Positions 41,492-50,038 are shown, numbered from the stretch's first letter. The stretch is DNA of 64,000 nt from Mesorhizobium sp. AR07 (GCF_024746815.1 NZ_CP080525.1:3714501-3778500), one strand, 5' to 3'. Program-made: numbers and translations. Notes: generated by a model from the letters alone, not told the origin.

Positions 41492-42382
41492 TCAATCGGC
41501 CGGGAAGAAGGCGGGGCCGACCACCCGCACCTGCCGCTTGCTGGCCTCGACCGACTGGTGCTGGGCGGCGCCCGGGGTTTCGGCAACGGCCGCAACGGTG
41601 CCGAGATCGGGCTTTGGCATCGGCAGCGGAATGATGGCGTTGCTCATGTCGGTGGGCGTCACCGTCCTGGCCCGCAGCTCGGTGACCCGCTGATAATAGC
41701 GCTTGACGTCGCACGCCTTGAAACTCGCGTCATCGCGGTATTTGAAGGCAGCCGGCAGATCGGTATAGGGCTTGCGCGTATCGAGCGCGACCATGTTGTC
41801 GGTCTCGAGGCTGGCGTCGCTCAGCGTATAGAGGTCGACGCCGGGGTCATCGCAGATGTAACGGCACTGATCGGCCGTGTCCTTCAGGTCGTCGCCTCCG
41901 GCGAATTGCGACTTTGGCGCCGGGAAGAAGTACCCGTCCGACCGGCGTACGCAAAACAGCATCGCATTGCCGCCGAGCGCTGCCCCTGCCGATTGGGAGC
42001 TGGCGCGCGACCGCTCCCTCGAAGACGCGCAGCCAAGCGCAACGAAGCGCGCCTGCAGGCCAGAAGTATCGCCACCCGAATTCGCCGCGATAGCGATCCG
42101 GCGCAGCACATCCGTGCGGCTCCTGGCAAGGTCGGCGCAAGCGTTGAAGAGGCCACCGAGCGAACTTTTCGCAGAACACTGGCGCTGTCTCTCGATGTTC
42201 TGGATGGCGGCAAGTTGTCGGCGCAGCTGGGCAAGCTCCGGGCTGGCCCCACCGCCGCGGCCGGCGGAAAGCAACTGGCTTCGGATCGCGCCGCAGCTGT
42301 CCGCATGGGACGAAAGCGTGCCCAGCAAAATCGTCGCCATCGATATCAGCGCGATCATTGGGAGAGACCAGGAGCGAGTCAT
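41492..42382 (-). CDS. DUF2865 family exported protein
   Basis: About 296 residues, exported by a signal peptide (MTRSWSLPMIALISMATILLGTLSSHADS). A helical N-terminal half (GASPELAQLRRQLAAIQNIERQRQC) is followed by the domain with FCVRRSDGYFFPAPKSQF, CRYICDDPGVDLYTLSD and FKACDVKRYYQRV, which I recognise as the DUF2865 pattern common in Rhizobiales. The cysteines probably pair in the periplasm. ATGs at 42415 and 42475 also open the frame; 42382 gives the most compact signal peptide. The function is unknown. Confidence 0.75.
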   Translation of the reverse strand: MTRSWSLPMIALISMATILLGTLSSHADSCGAIRSQLLSAGRGGGASPELAQLRRQLAAIQNIERQRQCSAKSSLGGLFNACADLARSRTDVLRRIAIAANSGGDTSGLQARFVALGCASSRERSRASSQSAGAALGGNAMLFCVRRSDGYFFPAPKSQFAGGDDLKDTADQCRYICDDPGVDLYTLSDASLETDNMVALDTRKPYTDLPAAFKYRDDASFKACDVKRYYQRVTELRARTVTPTDMSNAIIPLPMPKPDLGTVAAVAETPGAAQHQSVEASKRQVRVVGPAFFPAD

Positions 42383-42690
42383 CGGGACGACTTTGTCCTT
42401 GTTGCCGGAAACCATCTCTCGACTTCTGTAAGATTTGGCTAAATGAGTATTTCCTAATCCGACAAAGCTTTTCATCTCATGGAGAGCGGCTCCCTGAGGT
42501 AATAGATCGCCGGCTGTGAATTCGATATTACATTTTTATTTCAAGATTGAGACGAACTGCAAAGCGATGCGCCATGCCGAAGGCCAGCGGGGCTTGCGGC
42601 GCAATGGATCGCGATCAATCCCCCGTTACCGGCCGCCGCTTTTGAAACCTTTCCCCGACCTTCGGCGTTGAAAGCCAAAGGAGAACACAG

Positions 42691-42906
42691 ATGTCGATCC
42701 ATTTCACGGTCTCGGACCTGACAAGGAACCTGTTTCACTCGCTTGGGCTGGATCACGAACGCGCGCCAAGGCCCCTCAACGCCGAGCAAAGCCTGTTGCT
42801 GGAATGCTATCTGGCTGGCCATGTCCCGGAATCGGCCTGGAACGACTATGTTTTCGAGACGCCTGACCTTGCGCGGCATGCCGAGGCAAGGCGCAGCCAC
42901 CACTGA
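42691..42906 (+). CDS. Small protein of unknown function
   Basis: A 71-residue soluble protein (MSIHFTVSDLTRNLFHSLGLDHERAPRPLNAEQSLLLECYLAGHVPESAWNDY...), preceded by an AAAGGAG at ideal spacing. I do not recognise it. A GAAAC-N17-CGTT sequence at 42644-42669 is a one-mismatch relative of the EcfG promoter. A family B repeat follows the stop. Confidence 0.7.
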   Translation: MSIHFTVSDLTRNLFHSLGLDHERAPRPLNAEQSLLLECYLAGHVPESAWNDYVFETPDLARHAEARRSHH

Positions 42907-42914
42907 GCCAGCTC

Positions 42915-42963
42915 GGGCATGATCCCGAAAAGTGGGAACCGGTTTTCGGAAAAGATCATACCC
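42915..42963. repeat. Palindromic intergenic repeat, family B copy 2
   Basis: GGGCATGATC and GATCATACCC outer arms (one mismatch) with inner CCGAAAA/TTTTCGG, the same design as 25762-25810. Confidence 0.85.
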
Positions 42964-43048
42964 AAACAACAAGATGGAGCCCCATCCCGACTCCATCGGG
43001 ATGGGACGAGCGCCAGGGCCATGCGCCGCCGTGGTAGGGCGGCTCGGT

Positions 43049-43422
43049 CTACTTGGGCGAGGCGAATTGCAACGTGAAGACGTTGCCGGCGATCCCTTGC
43101 GCCAGCTTCGGCGAGAGGGTCAGGGCAGACAATTCCGCAAGGCCGTGGTCGCGGCGTCGACAAATGATTTCTTTGCCTTGGCATCGCCGTTCACCTTGAT
43201 GGCTGTCGGCCTCGGTGGGCCGATCAGCGTACCGTCACGCTTGAAGCTGAAGCTCAAGGTGACGCTGGCGGTTCCGACATCCGCCGGCGGCGTCCAGCAT
43301 GCCTGGATCGCGGCACCGACATCGTCCATGGTTTTGAGTTCAGCGGCATTTGAAGGGTGAATGGCGCTGGCCAGCATGACGCCCGCAATCGCAACCAGCC
43401 TCGCAACGCTTTTCATCGCCAA
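43049..43422 (-). pseudogene. Exported protein gene, apparently frameshifted near its 3' end
   Basis: The frame from 43422 encodes a signal peptide (MAMKSVARLVAIAGVMLASAIHPSNA) and a TonB-C-like strand region (ASVTLSFSFKRDGTLIGPPRPTAIKVNG, AATTALRNCLP), and then stops at 43120. One extra base in the G run at 43123-43125 would continue it as LTLSPKLAQGIAGNVFTLQF and ASPK to a stop at 43049, a sensible completion of this fold after the CLP motif. So the gene is either broken by a single-base deletion or read with a sequencing error. As it stands the product is 100 residues. Confidence 0.65.
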
Positions 43423-43598
43423 CCCTCGTCTTGTTCCTGACCGACAATCCCTGCCGGACTGCCGAAATGGATGGTAGGGCCAAAGCCGGCGATGACAATA
43501 TCACGCCGCAAAAAGTTGATGCCGGAAGCCGGTTCCAGGGATGATTGCACGGCCTGATCGCAGCCTCACTCTGTCTCGGCGACAGCGCGAAAAAGCAA

Positions 43599-43623
43599 AA
43601 AGGCCGGCATTGCGCCGACCTTT
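43599..43623 (-). terminator. Intrinsic terminator for the secreted protein gene at 43740
   Basis: AAAGGCCGGC and GCCGACCTTT pair with one G-T-type mismatch around a 5-base loop; the minus-strand RNA continues UUGCUUUUU. The rest of the 317-base gap between 43423 and 43739 shows nothing else. Confidence 0.7.
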
Positions 43624-43739
43624 CCTTTCACCTCGACATTGAGCGCCAGTACATCCGTGGTCGCGCGCCGAAAGCGAATTGGCTCCAGTAGATAGGCTAT
43701 TGGTAAACGAAACCTTAACGAGCACGCAATCACAGCGCG

Positions 43740-44084
43740 CTAGTCGAGAAATCTGATTTTCGTGAAGGACATCATCTCTCCCATCACGTTTCCGCTGTCG
43801 TCCACCTGCTGTCCTTGCCCGACCATGACCGTCACGCGTTTTCCCTTGTAGCGGGACGGCATTACGGTTTGCTCGTTCCAGCTTTCGCACACGGGTGCGG
43901 CACACAGGCCGACTTGCTCGGTCTTTTTGCGGTCGACAATGGTCAGATAACAATTGTCGCCGCATTCGAAGCCGCGAATTGTGCCGGTGATCTTCCTGTC
44001 CTTGGAAAAGGACGGGCCGCACTGTGCGAACAGAGCGGCGGAGACCACGAGGGCCAAGGCGAAATAGCGCGACTGTTGTTTCAT
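43740..44084 (-). CDS. Small secreted protein of unknown function
   Basis: A 114-residue exported protein: signal peptide MKQQSRYFALALVVSAALFAQCGPSFS, then a compact domain (KDRKITGTIRGFECGDNCYLTIVDRKKTEQVGLC... YKGKRVTVMVGQGQQVDDSGNVMGEMMSFTKIRF) that looks like an OB-fold-type beta barrel with three to four cysteines. The start at 44084 is chosen for the signal peptide. The function is unknown. It is transcribed away from the tRNA gene on the same strand. Confidence 0.78.
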   Translation of the reverse strand: MKQQSRYFALALVVSAALFAQCGPSFSKDRKITGTIRGFECGDNCYLTIVDRKKTEQVGLCAAPVCESWNEQTVMPSRYKGKRVTVMVGQGQQVDDSGNVMGEMMSFTKIRFLD

Positions 44085-44143
44085 GCAGTCAACTTGCTGC
44101 AACATGCCATGCCGCGCAAGCCGAAGATCTGAAAAGAATTCCT

Positions 44144-44218
44144 TGGTACGCCCAAGGGGAATCGAACCCCTGTTCCCGCCGTGAGAGGGCGGTGTCCTGA
44201 CCGCTAGACGATGGGCGC
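44144..44218 (-). tRNA. tRNA-Glu (anticodon CTC)
   Basis: The minus strand reads GCGCCCA acceptor arm, a D-arm with TCTAGCGGTCAGGACA, anticodon stem CCGCC/GGCGG with loop CTCTCAC (anticodon CTC), T-arm AGGGGTTCGATTCCCCT, and TGGGCGT-A-CCA with CCA encoded. The first acceptor pair is a G-U wobble. Confidence 0.95.
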
Positions 44219-44308
44219 GTTCAAGAACCGGCGATATAGGCTGACGGCTGGGAAAAAGCAACTGGGGTTCGACCGGTTTACCGCATAGAGAGAAAGGCGG
44301 CCCCGGGG

Positions 44309-44716
44309 CTACCGTTTCGGCTCGATCAGGTCCCAGAGATTGCCGTGCAGATCGGCGAAAACCGCAACCGTGCCATAGGGCTCGAAGCGCGGCGCCTCAC
44401 GGAATTCGACGCCCTTTTCCAGCATCGTCGCATGGTCGCGGGCAAAATCGTCGGTCTCGAGGAACAGGAAGACCCGGCCGCCGGTCTGGTTGCCGATGCT
44501 TTTGCCTTGGGCCTCGTCGGACGCTTCGGCCAGAAGCAGCCTGGCGCCTTGCCCGTTGGCCGGCGCGACCGTGACCCAGCGCTTGCCGCCGCCGAGATCG
44601 ACATCCTCGATGAGCAGGAAGCCGAGCCGCTCGACGTACCAGGCAATCGCCTCGTCATAACTGGCGACCACCAGAGCAACAGTCGCCACGCGACGGTGTT
44701 CGGCAAATCCGCTCAT
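44309..44716 (-). CDS. VOC family protein
   Basis: A 135-residue glyoxalase-fold protein: VATVALVVASYDEAIAWYVERLGF opens the fold and GTVAVFADLHGNLWDLIEP closes it, with VFLFLETDDF in the middle. Its start codon overlaps the stop of the DUF6476 gene (ATGA), so the two are coupled. The substrate is unknown. Confidence 0.85.
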   Translation of the reverse strand: MSGFAEHRRVATVALVVASYDEAIAWYVERLGFLLIEDVDLGGGKRWVTVAPANGQGARLLLAEASDEAQGKSIGNQTGGRVFLFLETDDFARDHATMLEKGVEFREAPRFEPYGTVAVFADLHGNLWDLIEPKR

Positions 44717-45096
44717 TTGTTGCGAATTGCAAAACGGCCGATCAGGCGGCGCTCGGCTATATCGTAGATGAAGATCGTGCGGCTGCCATCGGCAAGCTCG
44801 GCGTCGATCGAGACGAGGTTGCCGGACAGCGACTGGCTGACCACCTTGGCGCCGACCGGCAGCACGATGTCGCCGCTGATCGGCTCGCCGGCGGGCACCT
44901 GGATGTCGCCGGACAGCGGCGGGTTCGCCGGCGGCGCGTTGCGCGCTTTGTAGACAAGGGCGCCGATCACCACCATAAGGGCGAGAAACAGCAGGCCGAG
45001 ATTGATCACGATGAACCGGACGAGTTTCCTGCGCACCTTTTCGACCTCGGGGTCGAGCGGCTTTTCTTCATCTTCGTCGGCAACAGGCCGGGCCAT
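44713..45096 (-). CDS. DUF6476 family membrane protein
   Basis: About 127 residues: an acidic N terminus (DEDEEKPLDPEVEKVRRKLVRF), one membrane helix (IVINLGLLFLALMVVIGALVYKA) and a beta-rich periplasmic part (SGDIVLPVGAKVVSQSLSGNLVSIDAEL). This is the DUF6476 pattern found beside rluD in Rhizobiales. ATGs at 45096 and 45105 are both possible; a GGAA is at good distance from 45096. It is divergent from rluD with only 26 bases between starts. Confidence 0.82.
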   Translation of the reverse strand: MARPVADEDEEKPLDPEVEKVRRKLVRFIVINLGLLFLALMVVIGALVYKARNAPPANPPLSGDIQVPAGEPISGDIVLPVGAKVVSQSLSGNLVSIDAELADGSRTIFIYDIAERRLIGRFAIRNK

Positions 45097-45122
45097 GGCA
45101 AACATTCCGGAACGGGTTTTCA

Positions 45123-46178
45123 ATGAGCGCTCATAGCGAAGAGGTCCCTGAATTGATAGGGGATCAATTCATAGCGGCAGCACCCACCGTTCTGGTGGCG
45201 GGCGCGGATGCCGCCGGTCAGCGCCTCGACCAGTGGCTGGCGGCGAGCCTTGGCCCCGACATGTCGCGCAGCCGTGTGCAGATGCTGATCAGGCAGGGCG
45301 CGGTAAGCATCGACGGCAAGCCCGTGAACGAAACCAAACGCAAGATGACGGCAGGCGAAAGCGTGTCGCTGGCCATGCCGGAGCCGGAGCCGGCGGAGCC
45401 ACAGGGCGAGAACATCGCGCTTGATGTGCTTTATGAGGACGACGACCTGATCGTCATCAACAAGCCGGCAGGGCTTGTCGTGCATCCCGGCGCCGGCAAC
45501 TGGACCGGCACGCTGGTCAACGCGCTGATCCATCATTGCGGCGACAGCCTTTCCGGCATTGGCGGCGTGCGCCGGCCGGGCATCGTCCACCGCCTCGACA
45601 AGGAGACCAGCGGCGTCATGGTGGTCGCCAAGACCGACCGCGCTCACAAGTCGCTGTCCGAAGCCTTTGCCGATCACGGCCTGACCGGCGACCTCGAACG
45701 CGCCTATCTGGCTTTGGTCTGGGGCATACCGCAGCGGCCGACGGGAAAGGTCGACGCGCCGCTCGGCCGCGCCGCCGACCGCGTGCGCCGCGCCGTGGTG
45801 CCGGAAGGGCGCGACGACGCCCGCCATGCCGTCACCCACTTTGCGTTGCGGGAACGCTTCGGCGAGAACCAGGAGGAGTTCGCCAACGCAAGCCTGGTCG
45901 AATGCCGGCTCGAGACCGGCCGCACCCACCAGATCCGCGTCCACATGGCGCATATCGGCCATCCGGTGATTGGCGACCCCGATTACGGCCAGGCCTTCCG
46001 CACCAAGGCCAACCGGCTGCCCGAGCCGCTGAAAAGCCAGGTCAAGGCATTTTCCCGCCAAGCTTTGCATGCCTGGCTCCTTGCATTTCGACACCCCACT
46101 ACCCATCTAGCGATGAGGTTCGAGGCGCCGTTGCCGGGGGACATGGAGGAACTCGTCGGCGGCTTTCGCAAGCTCTGA
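45123..46178 (+). CDS. rluD: 23S rRNA pseudouridine synthase RluD family
   Basis: A 351-residue RluA-family enzyme. An S4-like RNA-binding domain (AGQRLDQWLAASLG...SRSRVQMLIRQGAVSIDGKPV) precedes the catalytic domain with the active-site Asp in GIVHRLDKETSGVMVVAKT and the conserved ETGRTHQIRVHMAHIGHPVIGDPDYG. RluD modifies helix 69 of 23S rRNA during ribosome assembly. Assignment to RluD rather than RluC rests on the DUF6476/rpoH neighbourhood. Confidence 0.88.
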   Translation: MSAHSEEVPELIGDQFIAAAPTVLVAGADAAGQRLDQWLAASLGPDMSRSRVQMLIRQGAVSIDGKPVNETKRKMTAGESVSLAMPEPEPAEPQGENIALDVLYEDDDLIVINKPAGLVVHPGAGNWTGTLVNALIHHCGDSLSGIGGVRRPGIVHRLDKETSGVMVVAKTDRAHKSLSEAFADHGLTGDLERAYLALVWGIPQRPTGKVDAPLGRAADRVRRAVVPEGRDDARHAVTHFALRERFGENQEEFANASLVECRLETGRTHQIRVHMAHIGHPVIGDPDYGQAFRTKANRLPEPLKSQVKAFSRQALHAWLLAFRHPTTHLAMRFEAPLPGDMEELVGGFRKL

Positions 46179-46390
46179 ACCGATCACCAACAGGCTTCAA
46201 ACTGGCCATCAAAAAACCTGACTGGCATTGTTCACTTCAGCGTGACACACTGTTTCGTGTTGAACAAACGCCTGTCTTTTCTGGTTTTGTTCCTGTATAA
46301 CAATCGATGTCGCGGGCGAGCCTTTTGGTGCTCGCGTCACATGCCCGCCGCGTTTCGGGGGCATCACTCCAATAGAGAGGGGGCGCTATC

Positions 46391-47302
46391 ATGGCCCAGT
46401 CATTACCCAGTATCGTTTCCGGCGAAGGCGGCCTCAGCCGCTACCTGGAAGAAATCCGTCGCTTTCCCATGCTGCAGCCGCAGGAAGAGTACATGCTCGC
46501 CAAGCGTTATGCCGAGCATGAGGACACCACGGCCGCGCACAAGCTCGTCACCAGCCACCTTCGGCTCGTCGCCAAGATCGCCATGGGCTATCGCGGCTAC
46601 GGCCTGCCGATCGGCGAGGTGATCTCGGAAGGCAATGTCGGCCTGATGCAGGCCGTCAAGAAATTCGAACCGGAGCGCGGCTTCCGCCTCGCCACCTATG
46701 CCATGTGGTGGATCAAGGCCTCGATCCAGGAGTACATCCTGCGCTCGTGGAGCCTGGTCAAGATGGGCACGACCGCCAACCAGAAGCGTCTGTTCTTCAA
46801 CCTGCGCAAGGTGAAGGGCAAGATCCAGGCGCTCGACGACGGCGACCTCAAGCCCGATCAGATCACCGAGATCGCCACGAGGCTCAACGTTTCCGAAGCC
46901 GAAGTGGTGTCGATGAACCGCCGCCTGTCGGGCGACGCCTCGCTCAACGCCCCGATCCGGGCGAGCGAAGGCGAGTCCGGCGAATGGCAGGACTGGCTGG
47001 TCGACGACCACGAAAGCCAGGAAGACATGCTGATCGAGCAGGACGAGCTGGAAAACCGGCGCGGCATGCTGTCGGGCGCTCTTGCCGTCCTCAACGAGCG
47101 CGAGCGGCGCATCTTCGAGGCCCGTCGCCTCGCCGAGGAGCCGCTGACCCTGGAAGAGCTGTCGGCCGAGTTCGACATCAGCCGCGAGCGCGTGCGCCAG
47201 ATCGAGGTGCGCGCCTTCGAGAAGGTGCAGGACGCGGTCAAGGCCGCCGCCAAGCGCCAGACCCAGGCGCTGCGCACCATCGAGGCGCAGCCGGCGGCGT
47301 AA
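46391..47302 (+). CDS. rpoH: Heat-shock sigma factor RpoH (sigma-32)
   Basis: A 303-residue sigma factor. Region 2 (HLRLVAKIAMGYRGYGLPIGEVISEGNVGLMQAV, RLATYAMWWIKASIQEYILRSWSLVKMGTT), the RpoH box (QKRLFFNLRKVKGK) and region 4 (LTLEELSAEFDISRERVRQIEVRAFEKVQ) are all clear. It directs chaperone and protease genes. It lies 212 bases after rluD with its own leader. A textbook terminator follows at 47326. Rhizobia often carry more than one rpoH; this one looks like the RpoH1 type. Confidence 0.94.
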   Translation: MAQSLPSIVSGEGGLSRYLEEIRRFPMLQPQEEYMLAKRYAEHEDTTAAHKLVTSHLRLVAKIAMGYRGYGLPIGEVISEGNVGLMQAVKKFEPERGFRLATYAMWWIKASIQEYILRSWSLVKMGTTANQKRLFFNLRKVKGKIQALDDGDLKPDQITEIATRLNVSEAEVVSMNRRLSGDASLNAPIRASEGESGEWQDWLVDDHESQEDMLIEQDELENRRGMLSGALAVLNERERRIFEARRLAEEPLTLEELSAEFDISRERVRQIEVRAFEKVQDAVKAAAKRQTQALRTIEAQPAA

Positions 47303-47325
47303 AGCCAGCTTCGGCAGAACACAAA

Positions 47326-47358
47326 GGCGGCGTCAGGAAACTGACGCCGCCATTTTTT
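47326..47358 (+). terminator. Intrinsic terminator of rpoH
   Basis: GGCGGCGTCAG and CTGACGCCGCC are perfect 11-base arms with a GAAA tetraloop, followed by ATTTTTT. Confidence 0.95.
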
Positions 47359-47414
47359 GTGTTTAACGGTTGCGCCGGCGGTTTGGTGAAAGGGGTGACA
47401 TCCAATCAGATCAG

Positions 47415-47613
47415 GACAATCGCCTATGGCGCTCCCCCACTCCGTCTCGGCTTCGCCGAGCCACCTCTCCCCCATGATGGGGGAGAGGAAACGCCAATCC
47501 CCGAGGTTGCAGCTTCGAGAAGCTTGGGTTTCCTCTCCCTCACAAAGTGGGGGAGAGGTGGCTCGGCAAAGCCGAGACGGAGTGGGGGCTGGCGCTGCCA
47601 TAGGCGATTGCCC
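47415..47613. repeat. Large imperfect inverted repeat (about 200 bases)
   Basis: The left arm runs ACAATCGCCTATGGC, then CCCCCACTCCGTCTCGGC, TTCGCCGAGCCACCTCTCCCCC; the right arm repeats these in reverse complement up to 47613, around a central AACGCCAATCCCCGAGG region. Each arm contains small hairpins of its own. It fills most of the 337-base gap between rpoH and the metallo-hydrolase and looks like a dispersed non-coding element. Confidence 0.85.
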
Positions 47614-47639
47614 CCTTGAGGCTGATATCGACAGTTTCC

Positions 47640-48527
47640 TCAAAGCCCATCCAGCGGAAACTTCAGATACCGGCGGCCATTGGCTTCCGGTTCCGGTAGC
47701 CGTCCGCCATTCATGTTGACCTGCAGCGCATGCAGGATCAGCCTCGGCATCGGCAGTGTCCTGTCGCGAGCCTCGCGCAAGGCGGCGAAATCGGCCTCGT
47801 TGCGCGCGGCAACGAGGTGGATATTGCCAGCCTTCTGCGCCGCGACCGTGCTTTCCCACAACGGCTCGCGGCCGCCGGCCTGATAGTCGTGGCCGACGAA
47901 AACGCGCGTCTCGCCAGGCAGCGCCAGAATGTCCTGGATCGAGTGCCAGAGACGCGCGGCACTGCCGCCGGGAAAGTCCGTCCTGGCCGTGCCGCTGTCG
48001 GGCATGAACAGCGTATCGTGGACGAAGGCGGCATCGCCGATCACATAGGTGATCGAGGCCAGCGTGTGCCCGGGTGAGAACAGCACCTTGACCGGCATGG
48101 TCCCGACCCGGAAGGTTTCGCCTTCCCCAAACAGCCTGTCCCACTGCGAGCCGTCGGCGGGAAAATCCGGCCAGTTGTAGATCGCCTTCCACAGGGTCTG
48201 GACCTCGACGATCCTGTCGCCGATGGCGGTGGGCGCCCCGGTCCTCTGCTTCAAATAGTGTGCAGCCGAGAAATGATCGGCGTGCGGATGGGTGTCGAGG
48301 ATCCACTCGACGCTCAGCCCGCGCTCGCTGATGAAGTCGAGCAAGGCATCGGCATTCTTCGCCGCTGTCGCGCCGGACTTCTCGTCGAAGTCGAGGATCG
48401 GATCGATGATGGCGCATCGCTTCGTCGCCTGGTCGGCGACGACATACTGGATGGCCCCCGTCGGCTTGTCGTAGAAGCCGCTGACCTGCGGCCTGGCCAA
48501 AGCTGCGTCCAAGTTCGGCTTCCTCAA
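47640..48527 (-). CDS. MBL-fold metallo-hydrolase (ETHE1/Blh-like)
   Basis: A 295-residue metallo-beta-lactamase-fold enzyme with DTHPHADHFSAAHYL (HxHxDH metal motif near residue 80), SPGHTLASITYVIGDAAFVHDTLF and VFVGHDYQ. The pattern is that of persulfide dioxygenase-like and Blh-type proteins, which oxidise glutathione persulfide or handle sulfide stress. It lacks the C-terminal rhodanese domain sometimes found. The exact substrate is not certain. It is convergent with rpoH across the large inverted repeat. Confidence 0.85.
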   Translation of the reverse strand: MRKPNLDAALARPQVSGFYDKPTGAIQYVVADQATKRCAIIDPILDFDEKSGATAAKNADALLDFISERGLSVEWILDTHPHADHFSAAHYLKQRTGAPTAIGDRIVEVQTLWKAIYNWPDFPADGSQWDRLFGEGETFRVGTMPVKVLFSPGHTLASITYVIGDAAFVHDTLFMPDSGTARTDFPGGSAARLWHSIQDILALPGETRVFVGHDYQAGGREPLWESTVAAQKAGNIHLVAARNEADFAALREARDRTLPMPRLILHALQVNMNGGRLPEPEANGRRYLKFPLDGL

Positions 48528-48656
48528 CCCCTAGCCGGCAGGAATTATTTTCTCCGCCGGCGCGCGAGAGGAGCATGGTTGTCCACCTGGATGCCTCAGT
48601 CAAGTATCCCTTGCCCTACAAGGGCAAGAAAGGCAAAAACCGTTCCGAAGCCCCGC

Positions 48657-49316
48657 TCAGGCCGATGGCTGCTTGGTCTTCCTGAGATAGGGCAGGATGG
48701 TCTCATAGGCGCCAAAGCGCTTGATCGCATCCTCGTTGGAAACGGCGGCGGTGATGATGACGTCCTCGCCCTGCTTCCAGTTCGCCGGCGTCGCCACCTG
48801 GTGCTTGGCGGTCAGCTGCATGGAGTCGACCGCGCGCAGGATCTCGTCGAAGTTGCGGCCCGTGGTCATCGGATAGGTGAGCACCAGCTTGATCTTCTTG
48901 TCCGGTCCGATGACGTAGACCGAGCGCACCGTGGCGTTGTCGGCGGGGGTGCGGCCCTCGGACGTCTCGCCGGCGCCGCCCGGCAGCATGTCATAGAGCT
49001 TGGCGACCTTGAGGTCCTTGTCGCCGATCAGCGGATAGTTCACCGAATGGCCGGTCGCCGTCTTGATGTCGTCCTGCCATTTGCCGTGGCTTTCGACCGG
49101 ATCGACCGAAATGCCGATGATCTTGACGTTGCGCTTCTTGAATTCGCCTTCCAGCCCGGCCATCGTGCCAAGCTCGGTGGTGCAGACCGGGGTAAAGTTC
49201 TTCGGGTGGCTGAACAGGATCGCCCAGCCGTCGCCGATCCAGTCATGGAACTTGATGGTTCCTTGCGTGGTCTCGGCGGTGAAGTCCGGCGCGATGTCGT
49301 TGATACGAACGCTCAT
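48657..49316 (-). CDS. 1-Cys peroxiredoxin (Prx6-type)
   Basis: A 219-residue peroxidase. The peroxidatic Cys is in HPKNFTPVCTTELGTMA (near residue 46); the C-terminal dimerisation arm has GRNFDEILRAVDSMQLTAKHQVATPANWKQGEDVII, typical of the Prx6 group, and no resolving Cys is visible. It reduces hydrogen and alkyl peroxides. ATG 49316 has AGGGGA at good spacing; the upstream 49337 ATG adds an unconserved MLQGNYA. Confidence 0.92.
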   Translation of the reverse strand: MSVRINDIAPDFTAETTQGTIKFHDWIGDGWAILFSHPKNFTPVCTTELGTMAGLEGEFKKRNVKIIGISVDPVESHGKWQDDIKTATGHSVNYPLIGDKDLKVAKLYDMLPGGAGETSEGRTPADNATVRSVYVIGPDKKIKLVLTYPMTTGRNFDEILRAVDSMQLTAKHQVATPANWKQGEDVIITAAVSNEDAIKRFGAYETILPYLRKTKQPSA

Positions 49317-49529
49317 GGCATAGTTCCCCTGTAACAAATCTCGCCAGCAGAGAGGGCAGCGGGCGGCAAATCATGCCGCCGCCATGGCACCACGCTCCGG
49401 CACAGCTGCACCTTAGCGCAAAAATCGCGACCGCGAGATAATATGAAACTCTTGTCGGCGGCAGAACGAGCATTTTTGTGCTGCCGAGGGCACTGCTAAC
49501 GCATGAGAGCTTTTGAGCTTGAGGCTCCG

Positions 49530-49653
49530 CGCCTTAAAGCGCGTCGCGTTGAAACGGATTCAGTCGACGCGCTTTAAGTCGACGCGCTTTAAGTTTTTTG
49601 TTTTATGCATGTCGTTGTCCCAAAACCGCTGCACACTTTTGGGCGACATGCAT
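49530..49653. repeat. Palindromic intergenic repeat, family A copy 3 with tandem 15-mer
   Basis: The ATGCATGTCGTTGTCCCAAAACC...TTTTGGGCGACATGCAT palindrome is preceded by the GCGCGTCGCG...GACGCGCTTTAAG module, in which the 15-base unit TCGACGCGCTTTAAG occurs twice in tandem (49564-49593). The remaining gap before the peroxiredoxin start (49317-49529) has no gene I can see. Confidence 0.85.
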
Positions 49654-50018
49654 CAGGCCTTGCTGACCACCAGCGTGGTTGCCAGATCTTCCATACGCTG
49701 TGCCAGCCCGCCAAGCGCGTCGGTCAGCATGTTGTCGCTCTTGTCGGCCTTGGTCAGCGCATCGTCGCGCGTCTTGCGCAAGGTTACCACTTCGCTCTCC
49801 ATGCCCTTGACGCGCTTCTGCAGCTCGGAAAGTTCGTCCATCACCATGATGCCGGCCATCACGGTCAGCCGCTGGTCGCCGATCTCGCCAAAGGAGTCCT
49901 TCAGATGCAAGACATAGCGGTCGAAGCGTTCGGCAAGGTCGATCAGATGCTCTTCCTGGCCTTCGTCGCAGGCCATCCGATACTGCTTGCCGTCAATGGA
50001 AACCGTGACCTGTGCCAT
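49653..50018 (-). CDS. zapA: Cell division protein ZapA
   Basis: A 121-residue ZapA. The N-terminal globular head (MAQVTVSIDGKQYRMACDEGQEEHLIDLAERFDRYV) with GEIGDQRLTVMAGIMVMDEL is followed by a long coiled coil (SELQKRVKGMESEVVTLRKTRDDALTK). It cross-links FtsZ filaments at the division site. It is downstream of DUF4164, its usual rhizobial neighbour, by 20 bases. Confidence 0.92.
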   Translation of the reverse strand: MAQVTVSIDGKQYRMACDEGQEEHLIDLAERFDRYVLHLKDSFGEIGDQRLTVMAGIMVMDELSELQKRVKGMESEVVTLRKTRDDALTKADKSDNMLTDALGGLAQRMEDLATTLVVSKA

Positions 50019-50038
50019 TGGCCTACCTTGTCCAGCCC

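Noticed and set aside
49317..49529. Possible 6S RNA downstream of zapA
   Set aside because: 6S RNA often follows zapA in alphaproteobacteria, but I cannot see the long-hairpin/open-bulge pattern with confidence here, and the repeat element intervenes; a covariance search would decide.
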